From assembly GCF_023702635.1 (NCBI RefSeq), contig NZ_CP098455.1:1302001-1366000 (forward strand): 64,000 nucleotides of DNA, read 5' to 3'. This DNA comes from Spongiibacter taiwanensis (GTDB lineage Bacteria; Pseudomonadota; Gammaproteobacteria; Pseudomonadales; Spongiibacteraceae). Every line of letters starts with the position of its first letter. Position 1 is the first letter of the stretch. The translations under genes and the position numbers were made by a program. This document shows positions 48,807 to 56,861 of this stretch, in pieces. The notes under the pieces are model-generated. The model was not told the origin of the DNA and searched no databases. It saw nothing but the letters and a program-made list of their open reading frames with translations.

Positions 48807-49412
48807 TCAGGAAGGCTCGCCCCAACGGGCGACCAACGATTGCTCAATGCCCAGATGATCGAGTATCCGGGCAACCACAAAATCGACCAGATCCGCGACC
48901 GTTTGGGGGTTTCGGTAAAAGCCGGGCGACGCCGGCATAATGGTGACACCCATCTGACTCAGGCTGAGCATATGCTGCAAATGCAAGGTCGACAGCGGCA
49001 TCTCCCGGGTCACCAGAATGAGCTGACGACGCTCTTTGAGCACCACGTCGGCGGCCCGTTCAATCAAATTATTGCTGGCACCGCAGGCAATCGCCGACAA
49101 GGTGCCAGTGCTGGCGGGACACACCACCATTCGCGACGGCGCGCCGCTGCCCGAGGCCACCGGCGCCATCCAGTCTTCCCGGCCATGAACCTGCAGCAGC
49201 GCAGGGTCGCAGTCAAAGTGGGAACACAGGGTTTGGCGAAGGGCTTCTGGCTTGGGCGGCAGCTGCAGCTCCGTCTCGGTCGCCACCACCAGCAGTGCCG
49301 CTTTGGAAATCATAAAGTGCACCGGGCACCCCGCCTGCAGCAGGCACTCCAGCAAGCGCAGCCCATATTGGGCGCCAGACGCGCCAGTCATGGCCAGCGT
49401 TACCGGTGTCAC
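48807..49412 (-). CDS. ubiX: Flavin prenyltransferase UbiX
   Basis: UbiX makes prenylated FMN, the cofactor for the decarboxylase UbiD in ubiquinone synthesis. 201 aa. Motifs are [60 protein letters not shown] and [12 protein letters not shown]. The start is GTG 49412, since the family begins a few residues before the TGASG loop; it overlaps the mpl stop as GTGA. Coupled to mpl. Confidence 0.96.
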   Translation of the reverse strand: MTPVTLAMTGASGAQYGLRLLECLLQAGCPVHFMISKAALLVVATETELQLPPKPEALRQTLCSHFDCDPALLQVHGREDWMAPVASGSGAPSRMVVCPASTGTLSAIACGASNNLIERAADVVLKERRQLILVTREMPLSTLHLQHMLSLSQMGVTIMPASPGFYRNPQTVADLVDFVVARILDHLGIEQSLVARWGEPS

Positions 49413-50794
49413 GCGGAGGCCTCCCAGCGCTGACGCAAGGCTGCGAGCAGGCGCTGGTGCACGCCGTCAAAGCCGCCATTACTCATAATGACCAAGTGAT
49501 CCCCCGCCGCCAATTCATCCACTAACCCGGCAATGGTGGCATTCAGGTCGGTACTCAATTCCGCCGCCACCGGGCTATCAGCAATGACCTGATCCAAGGA
49601 CCAGTCCAGGCCGGGAGGCTGGTACCAGATTGCCTGATCCGCCGCTGCCACCGAAGCTGCCAGGCGATCCTGATAAATACCCATACGCATGGTGTTGGAG
49701 CGCGGTTCAATCAGGGCAATGATTCGCCCCGCCACCCGGCCACGCAGGCCTTCAAGGGTGGTCGCAATCGCCGTGGGGTGATGGGCAAAGTCATCATAAA
49801 CGGCAATACCGGCGACGGTTGCCAACAACTCCATCCGTCGCTTAACACCCTGAAAGGCATTCAGGGCGTCAATGCCCAGGGTGGGCAACACGCCAACATG
49901 ATGGGCCGCCGCCAGGGCGCCCAAAGCGTTGTGCAGATTGTGCTCGCCGCTGTGTTGCCATTTCACCTCGCCCTGCAGTTCCCCCTGGTGGAACACCTGA
50001 AAATGGGAGAAGTCCGCCGTCAATGGCTGCCCCTGCCATTCCGCCGCCTCGTCGCCCTGGGGCGCGGCGGCAATGCGCTGCACGTCACTCCAGCAGCCTT
50101 TGTCCAAGACTTCCTGCAGCGGCGCACAATCCTGGGGAACCAGAATTCGCCCGCCGGAGGGAATGGTTCTGACCAAGTGATGAAATTGACGCTGGATGGC
50201 CGCCAGGTCGTCAAAAATATCGGCGTGATCAAACTCGAGATTATTGAGAATGGCAGTGCGCGGACGGTAGTGGACAAACTTGGAACGCTTGTCAAAAAAA
50301 GCACTGTCGTATTCGTCAGCTTCAATCACGAAAAAGTCCGAGCCGCCCAAGCGCGCAGACTGACCAAAATCAGCAGGCACACCGCCAATCAAAAAGCCGG
50401 GCTCATAGCCGTTGTGCTCAAGAATCCACGCCAGCATGGAGGTGGTGGTGGTCTTACCATGGGTGCCGGCACAGGCCAGCACCCAACGGTCTTGCAGCAC
50501 TTGCTCGCACAGCCACTGAGGGCCAGAGGTGTAGCGCAGCCCCCGGTCAAGCATGTATTCCACACAGGGGTTACCGCGACTCATGGCATTGCCGACTATC
50601 ACCAGGTCCGGTGCGGGGTCGAGATGGGCAGGGTCATAGCCCTCCATCAGACCAATGCCCTGGGCTTCGAGCTGGGTGCTCATCGGCGGGTACACATTGG
50701 CATCGGAGCCGGTCACTTTGTGCCCTAACTCCCGGGCCAAAATGGCGAGACCACCCATAAAGGTGCCGCATATCCCCAAAATATGAAGGTGCAT
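49409..50794 (-). CDS. mpl: UDP-MurNAc:tripeptide ligase Mpl (murein recycling)
   Basis: Mpl joins the recycled tripeptide L-Ala-gamma-D-Glu-meso-DAP to UDP-MurNAc. 461 aa from ATG 50794, the usual [17 protein letters not shown] start. Mur-ligase motifs are the Rossmann start, [19 protein letters not shown] (P-loop), [16 protein letters not shown], and [19 protein letters not shown]. An in-frame GTG at 50809 is inside a terminator stem and is rejected. There is no ribosome binding site in the 14 nt between that terminator and the ATG; see the finding on this junction. Confidence 0.96.
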   Translation of the reverse strand: MHLHILGICGTFMGGLAILARELGHKVTGSDANVYPPMSTQLEAQGIGLMEGYDPAHLDPAPDLVIVGNAMSRGNPCVEYMLDRGLRYTSGPQWLCEQVLQDRWVLACAGTHGKTTTTSMLAWILEHNGYEPGFLIGGVPADFGQSARLGGSDFFVIEADEYDSAFFDKRSKFVHYRPRTAILNNLEFDHADIFDDLAAIQRQFHHLVRTIPSGGRILVPQDCAPLQEVLDKGCWSDVQRIAAAPQGDEAAEWQGQPLTADFSHFQVFHQGELQGEVKWQHSGEHNLHNALGALAAAHHVGVLPTLGIDALNAFQGVKRRMELLATVAGIAVYDDFAHHPTAIATTLEGLRGRVAGRIIALIEPRSNTMRMGIYQDRLAASVAAADQAIWYQPPGLDWSLDQVIADSPVAAELSTDLNATIAGLVDELAAGDHLVIMSNGGFDGVHQRLLAALRQRWEASA

Positions 50795-50799
50795 AAATG

Positions 50800-50828
50800 A
50801 AAAAGCCACACAGTTTTAACTGTGTGGC
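50800..50828 (-). terminator. Intrinsic terminator of the porin gene, abutting mpl
   Basis: On the minus strand GCCACACAGTT and AACTGTGTGGC form a perfect 11-bp stem with an AA centre (4-6 nt effective loop) followed by TTTTT. It is 74 nt after the porin stop and ends 6 nt before the mpl ATG, so it must sit in the mpl leader. Confidence 0.85.
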
Positions 50829-50901
50829 ATGTTATCACCGCCGTTGTGCTATCTCTATGGACAAAACCGCGCGATCGTCACAACAGCGTTGGGCGCGGTC
50901 G

Positions 50902-52128
50902 TTAGAAGCTCAGGCCCACCCACAACCACAGTTTGTCGGTGTCAACGGCATATTCATCGGCTGAGTAAGCGGAGTACTTGATACCCGCATTATAGATACC
51001 GAACTTCTTGCTGTAGACCAGATCGATTTCGTCACCATAGGCATCGGGACCAGTGCTGTCATCGTCAGCGCTAAAGTCGTGATAAACCACGGCCCAGCTA
51101 CCGCCAGCGAGACTACCACCAATAGAAAGATAGGTATCGACGAGACCGCCATCTGGGGAGTTTGAAGGCTCTGTCGGAACGATGAACATATCTGCCCAAC
51201 CGTTAAACTTGTGCAACGTGGCCAAGGGCGTGCCGAAACCATACATACCGTCGTCTGAGCCCAACACTTCATACCCCAATTTAACGGTAATACCGGAGAC
51301 CGCCACACCGCCTTCCAACATCATATAGTCAGCATCGTACTCAGTACTGCCCGATTCAAAGGTTTGGGTAGCGAATTCAGCCGCATAGAGAAACTTCACG
51401 TCGCCGCCAGCTGACCCAGTGAAGCTGGCACCGTAAGTATCCAGAGTGGCATCGTTACCGGTGAAGTCATTCTCCAACATGTAGGAATATCCCACCAGGG
51501 TACCTACAGGCGTGGTGTAAGCCACGTTGATAAAATGATCTTTGGAATCCTGATCTGCTGCCTCGGCAAAAATACGATTGCGCTGAGTGATGTAGGCGTA
51601 GTTGATCGCCAGCTCTTTGGTCGGAGTGACCGCCAGAGTCAAACCATCAAAGGTTTGGCGATCCTGGCGCCAGCCCACATGACCAACAAAGCGGTGGCCA
51701 TCATAGGTCAACACCTGACGACCAAATTTAGCCGTTACGATGCCGTTTTTGTACTGAATGAAGCCCTGATCCAGCTCTGTTGTTTCTGGATCGGCGATAA
51801 CGGAGTACTCACCGGTGTTAAAGCCAGTGGGCGGCACCGAGTAGGCGTCGCCACCAGCAACGATGCGGCTGTCTTCTACTTCTATCGTGGCAGAAAAGCC
51901 CTCCACACTGCCCGTGGTGTAGCCAATCATCGTACGCAGCGTCAGCGCTTCGGCCTCATCCACAGCATCGGTATCCTGATCAACCGTTTCGTAACGCAGA
52001 CGAAGATCACCATAGGCCTTGCCACCGGTAATGGCATCGGCAATGGCATCAGCCATCAGGTTGGAGCTGGACATTGCCGCCAGGGCAACGCAGGACGCTG
52101 AAATCAATTTTGTGGGTAACTTACTCAT
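50902..52128 (-). CDS. Outer-membrane porin-like protein
   Basis: A 408-aa beta-barrel protein. Signal peptide MSKLPTKLISASCVALAAMSSSNLMA; mature start near DAIADAITGGKAYGDLRLRYETVDQ. Repeated amphipathic strands (ALTLRTMIGYTTG, AKFGRQVLTYDGHRFVGHVG, LTLAVTPTKELAINYAYI, VKFLYAAEFATQ, YNAGIKYSAYSAD) end with LWLWVGLSF, a BamA-recognised C-terminal Phe. It most resembles the AlgE/alginate-export-like or general diffusion porins of marine gammaproteobacteria; substrate not predictable. A strong terminator follows, and a long AT-rich control region precedes it, so it is probably regulated independently. Confidence 0.82.
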   Translation of the reverse strand: MSKLPTKLISASCVALAAMSSSNLMADAIADAITGGKAYGDLRLRYETVDQDTDAVDEAEALTLRTMIGYTTGSVEGFSATIEVEDSRIVAGGDAYSVPPTGFNTGEYSVIADPETTELDQGFIQYKNGIVTAKFGRQVLTYDGHRFVGHVGWRQDRQTFDGLTLAVTPTKELAINYAYITQRNRIFAEAADQDSKDHFINVAYTTPVGTLVGYSYMLENDFTGNDATLDTYGASFTGSAGGDVKFLYAAEFATQTFESGSTEYDADYMMLEGGVAVSGITVKLGYEVLGSDDGMYGFGTPLATLHKFNGWADMFIVPTEPSNSPDGGLVDTYLSIGGSLAGGSWAVVYHDFSADDDSTGPDAYGDEIDLVYSKKFGIYNAGIKYSAYSADEYAVDTDKLWLWVGLSF

Positions 52129-52524
52129 TGGAAACCTCTCCTAAATACCATCGATCAATAAAAAAATAGGTGTCGTGCTTTCATTTACTTCACGTTCTCG
52201 CGAGCCCTTGCCACCGCTCGACCCAAGTACCGCATAAGGCCCTAACGAACCGCTTCGGCACCGCGGGCTCCCCCAAGAGCGAGCCACTCACTCAAACCAT
52301 GCAGAAATGCAAGCTATTGAATTACTTGTACAAAAAGGCAGAAACACACCCAAAAACATCCGCAGCAGGTAGTCGACCTGCCATCGCTTCTCTCTTTTTG
52401 CCGCCACAACAGCTTGAACGAGGCCGGTCTCCAACGACCCATTCGAGCGGTATTCAGCAAACGCTATGCCAGCGCTGAAACTTGCCTTTAACAATCGCGA
52501 TCACCACCAAACATGCACACAAAA

Positions 52525-52548
52525 TGCATTAATAATTTAATTAATGCA
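52525..52548. promoter_or_regulatory. AT-rich 9-bp palindrome, possible operator
   Basis: TGCATTAAT and ATTAATGCA are perfect inverted 9-mers with a 6-nt AATTTA-like spacer, followed by GAAAATGCAT. The symmetry and half-site length suit a dimeric regulator. It is about 400 nt upstream of the porin start. Confidence 0.4.
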
Positions 52549-52754
52549 CTGAAAATGCATGTATTTAGGCCATGCCGTTTTCGTCACTCAATTGACTCGG
52601 TTTTCGTTACAGGTGGTTTTTCGCACCAGAATGATGCGAACGCGAAATAAGCACTGACAATGAGTGCACCAAAACAGATATATCAGGAGGGAAGACACCA
52701 GTGATCACATCACGCCGTCGGCCGGCGCAATATCATCTTGTCGTCATAAAGAAT

Positions 52755-52807
52755 AAAAAAGCTCGACCCCCGAAGCGATGGGTGAAGGCGAGGATGGGGG
52801 CCGAGCT
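52755..52807 (-). terminator. Terminator of the cupredoxin-containing operon
   Basis: On the minus strand AGCTCGGCCCCC (52807-52796) pairs with GGGGGTCGAGCT (52771-52760; one G-U pair), 24-nt loop, then TTTTTT. It lies 27 nt after the cupredoxin stop and marks the 3' end of the 11-kb envelope-machine operon. Confidence 0.8.
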
Positions 52808-52833
52808 ATCTAACTGACATTGTGGGAAGGGGG

Positions 52834-53199
52834 CTACTGAACAATGACCTTGCCCGACATTTTGTCGCCGTGAATAGCGCACAGGTAGTCGTAGCTGCCG
52901 GGCGTTGTAAATTGCTTGCTGTACTGAGCATCGTGACGAAGGCGCGGGCTGGTGCTATCGGTAAACTGAATCTTGTGATTGGACCCGTCCTGGTTAATCC
53001 AGGTGACGGTTTGCCCCGCCCGAATCGTGATTTCAACCGGCTCAAATCGCATAAAATCGACAATTCGGACAACTTGTTGATCACTGTCCGCTCCGGAATC
53101 CGGCGCGACTGGCGGCTCAGCGGCAGACGACCACAGCGGCACCAGCATGCAGATCAATGGCAGAAGGCGAGGAGGAAGCAAGGTCTTAGCAAGGGTCAT
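52834..53199 (-). CDS. Exported cupredoxin (plastocyanin-like)
   Basis: A 121-aa periplasmic type 1 copper protein. Signal peptide to about residue 27 (LLPLICMLVPLWSSAA); the domain begins near VVRIVDFMRFEPVEITIRAG. Predicted copper ligands are His75 (SNHKI), Cys107, His110 and Met114 in YLCAIHGDKM, the CxxHxxxM spacing of plastocyanin/amicyanin-like proteins. ATG 53199 is selected because CGGAG precedes it; a GTG at 53205 is the alternative. It is the last gene of the operon, 18 nt after the TonB-like gene, and is followed by a strong terminator. It likely carries electrons for the periplasmic flavin/haem proteins encoded upstream, though the partners are inferred. Confidence 0.9.
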   Translation of the reverse strand: MTLAKTLLPPRLLPLICMLVPLWSSAAEPPVAPDSGADSDQQVVRIVDFMRFEPVEITIRAGQTVTWINQDGSNHKIQFTDSTSPRLRHDAQYSKQFTTPGSYDYLCAIHGDKMSGKVIVQ

Positions 53200-53217
53200 A
53201 GGCACTCCGTAGGGTGT

Positions 53218-54255
53218 TTATGAAGGAATAAACGTGATGGGGTAGGCCGAGTAGGTAAACACCGGCACATTCTTACTCTCAAAACGCAGGCCCCGGACTT
53301 GCTCCAATAATTGCGCCAGCACCTGGGGGTCGCGAATACTCGATGACACGATCCGGCAGTCAGTCACCTGCCCCCGGGGGGACACGGTCAGACTAACCAC
53401 CACCGCGCCACCGCCGGGCAACCCACCATCACGGGTTGCCCGGCGAAACAGGGCGAAAAAGGCCAACTTTTGCGCCTCGAAGGCGAGCTGAATTTCTTCC
53501 AGGGTACGCCCGGGCAAGGACGAGGCGGCGCCGCGATCCGCCACATTCACCGCCGCAGACAAACCTTGCCCCGGGACGCGCTCCTCGCGGCGGACCGGTG
53601 ACTCCAGCTGCCCCAGCGCCTTGCCGACCAGCGCGCCCGCCTCTGCAACCACGTCACCACTGCCCCGGTACATAGACGGGGGCGATCCACCGCTGTCTGG
53701 ATCGGTAGCCTTCGCTGGGGCAGCCCCGCTGCTAGCCAACTCACCCACCCGTGGCAAGGCACTGCCGTGCAAGGCCCTGAGCTCAGACTTCAATGCCAGT
53801 AGGCCCGCCGTTCCTGGCGCCGAATCACGGTGTTGGGCAGCCTCCGGCCTGCTTGGTGGAGAGGCCGCTGCGGCATTGCCGGGAGCGATTTGCGAGCCAG
53901 GCTCAGGCCGGGCAGCCGGTGCTGCGGATGCTGCAGGCTTCGGCGGCGCCTTGGGCATCCTGACTTGTGACATCCTGACTTGTGACATCCTGACTTGGGA
54001 CATAGCGGCTTGGGTCATGACGGCTTGGGGCTTCACCTCGGCAGGGGCTGTCACCAAGGACAAGGCAAGGGGCGGAGGAGCTTCCGCTACATTCTGGCGG
54101 GCCACGGGCAGGGGCGGCAGGCGCTGAGCCCAATAAGCCAACCCGGTGGCCAGCAGGACCAGCAGCAAGAGCCAGCTGCGGAAAGCCCGATCCCCCCGGG
54201 CTTGCAAATGCCAGGGGTCACCACCAAATCGCCCCCAATAAACGGCCTCGCTCAT
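53218..54255 (-). CDS. TonB/PglI-like energy transducer
   Basis: A 345-aa protein with one N-terminal membrane segment (WLLLLVLLATGLAYWA, about residues 28-43), a long Pro/Ala-rich periplasmic linker and a C-terminal TonB-like domain of the AgmX/PglI type: GGGAVVVSLTVSPRGQVTDC, then VLAQLLEQVRGLRFESK and TYSAYPITFIPS. The linker carries a pentapeptide repeat (MSQVR). It overlaps the second ExbD by 4 nt, and these two with ExbB would form the inner-membrane motor. It differs from classical TonB by its layout and partners. Predicted to carry force from the motor to outer-membrane or periplasmic TPR proteins. Confidence 0.8.
   Translation of the reverse strand: MSEAVYWGRFGGDPWHLQARGDRAFRSWLLLLVLLATGLAYWAQRLPPLPVARQNVAEAPPPLALSLVTAPAEVKPQAVMTQAAMSQVRMSQVRMSQVRMPKAPPKPAASAAPAARPEPGSQIAPGNAAAASPPSRPEAAQHRDSAPGTAGLLALKSELRALHGSALPRVGELASSGAAPAKATDPDSGGSPPSMYRGSGDVVAEAGALVGKALGQLESPVRREERVPGQGLSAAVNVADRGAASSLPGRTLEEIQLAFEAQKLAFFALFRRATRDGGLPGGGAVVVSLTVSPRGQVTDCRIVSSSIRDPQVLAQLLEQVRGLRFESKNVPVFTYSAYPITFIPS
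53956..54030 (-). repeat. Five tandem 15-bp units in the TonB-like gene
   Basis: Three near-perfect copies of CATCCTGACTTGTGA (plus strand; 53956-54000), followed by two degenerate ones (54001-54030). They encode M-S/T-Q-V/A-R/A pentapeptides in the periplasmic linker. The unit keeps the reading frame. Confidence 0.9.
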
Positions 54256-54743
54256 CCCTGGCTCCCCGGCGACTCCACCGCCAGCAAAACCCCGGCAACC
54301 CCTGCCTCGGCGCAGCTGGCCAAAATTCGCTTCAACAACCCATAGGGGATTTCCCGATCCGCCACAATATTCCAGGTTTGGGCCACCCCCGCGCCTTCTG
54401 CAGAAGCGTCCGTCCCCGACAAGGCCGCAACCAACGCGGGAATGGCGGCGTCACTCCCCGCCTCCTCCCTGTCCAGAGCCTGCCTGGTTATCAGAGGCTG
54501 GTCATCCACCAGAATCCAATCCCGCCCGACGGCCAACACCCGCTTCCGCTCGGGAGGCCTCGAGGCTTCTGCCCTCGGCAAAGTGATATCTTGATACCGG
54601 GGTATCACCTCCACCACCAATGCGTTCACCAACAAATAGAAAACCAGAATGGCGAAGATATCGATCAGCGACACCACATTGATCTCGCCTTGGTCGGGCC
54701 GGTTGCGGGCACGCCGCCCCTTACGTGTTGTCAATGCGGCCAT
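54252..54743 (-). CDS. ExbD/TolR-family protein (second)
   Basis: A 163-aa inner-membrane motor subunit. Short cytosolic N-terminus rich in Arg/Lys, one membrane segment NVVSLIDIFAILVFYLLVNAL with the proton-carrying Asp28, and a periplasmic ExbD fold ending in KRILASCAEAGVAGVLLAV. It overlaps the first ExbD by 1 nt (TAATG) and the TonB-like gene by 4 nt. It differs in sequence from the first ExbD, so the pair is likely to be a heteromeric stator or rotor part, as in AglQ/AglS of Myxococcus. Confidence 0.88.
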   Translation of the reverse strand: MAALTTRKGRRARNRPDQGEINVVSLIDIFAILVFYLLVNALVVEVIPRYQDITLPRAEASRPPERKRVLAVGRDWILVDDQPLITRQALDREEAGSDAAIPALVAALSGTDASAEGAGVAQTWNIVADREIPYGLLKRILASCAEAGVAGVLLAVESPGSQG

Positions 54744-55294
54744 TAATCGCCTCCCCCGCTCGCTTGTGCAGGCAACCCGGCGAGGGCGATCGCCGGAAAC
54801 AGAGCGCCGCCACCCGGCGTTGGAGCGCGCAAGAGCGCCATCAATGCCACAACATCGGCATATTTCACCCGGTCAGCTACCGCCAGCGTGGCTCGATTCA
54901 AATCCGGATGCCGCGCTTTCAACTCCTCCAGCAAAGCGCGTAATTGCGCCTTGAGCAGCGCGTCTTCTCCCAGGTCAACCTCGCTTGGCCGAGAAAGGCG
55001 GTGCGACCCACTGCCGTCGTCTACCACCACTGAGGTCGCGTCCAAGCGCAACTCCAATATCGGCAGCTCGGGCTGTGCTTGCGCCTCATCCCGTTCGCCA
55101 ACCCCGGCAAGTTGCGCTGGTATCGTTTGTACTTTGGCGGCAGTGATCGAGGCGCCAGAGAGCAAAAAGAACACAAGCACCGCAAACACATCTATCAGCG
55201 AAACGATATTGAGGTGGGGTCGCGCCCACGGGGTCGCACCGCGTCCCCGCCGTCGTCCGCTGCCTTTTTCGCCTCCCCGCAGACCAACCACCAC
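54743..55294 (-). CDS. ExbD/TolR-family protein (first)
   Basis: A 183-aa motor subunit. Basic N-terminus, membrane segment HLNIVSLIDVFAVLVFFLLS with the conserved Asp35, and a periplasmic domain with LELRLDATSVVVDDG and LRALLEELKARHPDLNRATL plus RVKYADVVALMALL, the ExbD/TolR fold. The start appears to be GTG 55294 with AGGA about 6 nt upstream; GTG 55291 is equally possible. It is 8 nt after ExbB and overlaps the second ExbD by 1 nt. Confidence 0.88.
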   Translation of the reverse strand: MVVGLRGGEKGSGRRRGRGATPWARPHLNIVSLIDVFAVLVFFLLSGASITAAKVQTIPAQLAGVGERDEAQAQPELPILELRLDATSVVVDDGSGSHRLSRPSEVDLGEDALLKAQLRALLEELKARHPDLNRATLAVADRVKYADVVALMALLRAPTPGGGALFPAIALAGLPAQASGGGD

Positions 55295-55302
55295 TTCAAG
55301 TC

Positions 55303-55950
55303 CTAAGCCGCGACCACTGCGGCCGGGCGCCGCAGCCAGCGAACGAAGCGAGCACTGGCGTTTTCCATGGCATCAATCAGGCTGAGGGTCTGATTTTGCA
55401 GATAGGCATGCAGCAGCAGCGCCGGTATCGCCACCATCAAGCCAAAGGCGGTACAGCTCATTGCCTCAGAGATACCGGCTGACAGCAGATTCGCCTTTTC
55501 CATCGGGTCGGCGTTACCCAGCGCACCGAAGGCACCAATCAGCCCGAACACCGTGCCCAGCAATCCCAGCAGCGTCGCCACATTTGAGAATGTCGCGAGA
55601 TAGGAAGTGCGCCGCTCCACCCCCGGAAGAATTTCAAATAGCTGTTGCTCGGCCACGGTTTCCATATCGCTGAAATGCCCAGAGCTGCGGGACTGCTGCA
55701 GCGTGCCTAACAGCACCACCGCGATGGTGGCCCGGGAGCTTTTCAGCAACTGCTCTGCCTCGCCGAGGTTGGCCCCTTTCAGCAAAGGCTCCAGCTTTTT
55801 CCAGAGGCAGCGATTGCGATGAAGAGACACCGTCAGAAATACAAAGCGCTCCAGCGCAATTGCCAAGGTCAGTATCAACACCGCCGCAATGGGGTACATA
55901 AACAGCCCACCCTCATTAAAAAAAGTTGCCGCTCGCACTGTGAGCTCCAT
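55303..55950 (-). CDS. ExbB/TolQ/MotA-family proton channel
   Basis: A 215-aa inner-membrane protein with three hydrophobic segments: GLFMYPIAAVLILTLAIALERFVFL (about 15-40), NVATLLGLLGTVFGLIGAFGAL (about 128-150) and ISEAMSCTAFGLMVAIPALLLHAYL (about 167-190). The family block YLATFSNVATLLGLLGTVFGLIGAF and SEAM-TAFGLMVAIPA are intact, including the polar Thr residues that face the ExbD Asp. ATG 55950 is preferred to the longer frame. It is the only ExbB in the cluster, followed by two ExbDs. Confidence 0.93.
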   Translation of the reverse strand: MELTVRAATFFNEGGLFMYPIAAVLILTLAIALERFVFLTVSLHRNRCLWKKLEPLLKGANLGEAEQLLKSSRATIAVVLLGTLQQSRSSGHFSDMETVAEQQLFEILPGVERRTSYLATFSNVATLLGLLGTVFGLIGAFGALGNADPMEKANLLSAGISEAMSCTAFGLMVAIPALLLHAYLQNQTLSLIDAMENASARFVRWLRRPAAVVAA

Positions 55951-55989
55951 TCCCCTACGCCTCCCCTCGATCAATAAACATGGTGCCAA

Positions 55990-56274
55990 CTACCAGTTGT
56001 TCCGCTGCAACCGCCAGCGGCGATAGGCCTGCTGGGCTTCATACCACTCGACGTAGCGCTGAAAACTTTGCGGGTCCAGCACCTCGGGCTTGCCGGCCAA
56101 CAACCGGGGAGGTCGATCAACATCACTGCCCTCTCCGCTCTGCCAAGGCATAAGAAAGAGCCCGGCCGCCGACTCATTGTCGCCATAAATCCGTGTGGCC
56201 AAACTGACCTCCTCCACCGCCGCGCCCGACAGCGGCCACAGCAATAACAGCGCACTCAAATACCGTCGTTTCAT
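55990..56274 (-). CDS. Small exported protein, unknown (GltF-position)
   Basis: A 94-aa protein with signal peptide MKRRYLSALLLLWPLSGAA and a mature part of about 75 residues: EEVSLATRIYGDNESAAGLFLMPWQ, then RPPRLLAGKPEVLDPQSF and YVEWYEAQQAYRRWRLQRNNW. I do not recognise a family. The ATG overlaps the preceding TPR lipoprotein stop (ATGA), so it is clearly part of the operon and co-translated. Its aromatic/Arg-rich C-terminus suggests protein contact. By position it could correspond to a small accessory factor such as GltF of Agl-Glt systems, but the sequence gives no direct support. Confidence 0.65.
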   Translation of the reverse strand: MKRRYLSALLLLWPLSGAAVEEVSLATRIYGDNESAAGLFLMPWQSGEGSDVDRPPRLLAGKPEVLDPQSFQRYVEWYEAQQAYRRWRLQRNNW

Positions 56275-56861
56275 TTGCGTACTACCTTGTAGTGGGTTTT
56301 TGAATCTGCATTTTCCAAGTCGAGAATCCACGCAGCGACCAGCAAGTCCTCGCCGCCGCTGAGTTGCTGGTAGCGGCGATAATGCCGCAACGCCGAAGCC
56401 GGTTGATGAAGGGCTTTGTCGTAGAGCACTGCCAGATTCAAATGGGCCTCAGCATAGGCCGGGCGCAGCGCCAGAGCCTGTTGGTAGAGGCCCAGCGCCG
56501 CGGTCACCTCCCCCCGTTGATAACGCAGCGTCGCCAAGGCTGCGGTGGCCACCGCATTGCTGGGGTTGGCTTTTAACGCCGCGGCAAGCAGGCCCTCCGC
56601 CAATGAATGATCGCCCCGCCCGGCGGCAAGAATGCCCAGATTGGTCCAGGGGCCTGAATAGTGAGGATAACGCTGGGCGAGAGACCTAAAGGCAGCTTCG
56701 GCGGCGGCGAGCTCTCCCTGATCCATCAAGCCCAGCGCCCGCGCAAAGGCAGCCTTTGGCATCGCCTCGGGCGCCGGACGCCCCCGGTCACCACCGGGGC
56801 CACTGGCGCAACCAACTGCGAGCAACACCAGCAACACGGCCAGAAACCTAGCGCAAATCAT
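56271..56861 (-). CDS. TPR-repeat lipoprotein (small)
   Basis: A 196-aa lipoprotein: signal peptide MICARFLAVLLVLLAVGC with lipobox AVGC, then about four tetratricopeptide repeats (AAFARALGLMDQGELAAAEAAF, YSGPWTNLGILAAGRGDHSLAE, AVATAALATLRYQRGEVTAALG, AEAHLNLAVLYDKALHQPASA). The TPR superhelix probably scaffolds periplasmic contacts. ATG 56861 has GGGAG 6 nt upstream and overlaps the stop of the large TPR gene by 14 nt. It resembles the AglT/GltE class of small TPR lipoproteins in gliding-motor gene sets. Confidence 0.85.
   Translation of the reverse strand: MICARFLAVLLVLLAVGCASGPGGDRGRPAPEAMPKAAFARALGLMDQGELAAAEAAFRSLAQRYPHYSGPWTNLGILAAGRGDHSLAEGLLAAALKANPSNAVATAALATLRYQRGEVTAALGLYQQALALRPAYAEAHLNLAVLYDKALHQPASALRHYRRYQQLSGGEDLLVAAWILDLENADSKTHYKVVRK

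Larger units (their letters stand above)
52129..52833. other. 705-nt gene-free control region
   Basis: Nothing protein-coding is convincing here; short frames on both strands lack ribosome binding sites and family patterns. It holds the promoter and leader of the porin gene on the minus strand, an AT-rich palindrome (52525-52548) and, at its far end, the terminator of the cupredoxin gene. GC content drops clearly between 52500 and 52760. Confidence 0.6.

Noticed and set aside
52288-52494. 68-aa minus-strand frame in the gene-free region upstream of the porin
   Set aside because: No ribosome binding site, no recognisable family and no overlap with neighbouring operon structure; left as non-coding.
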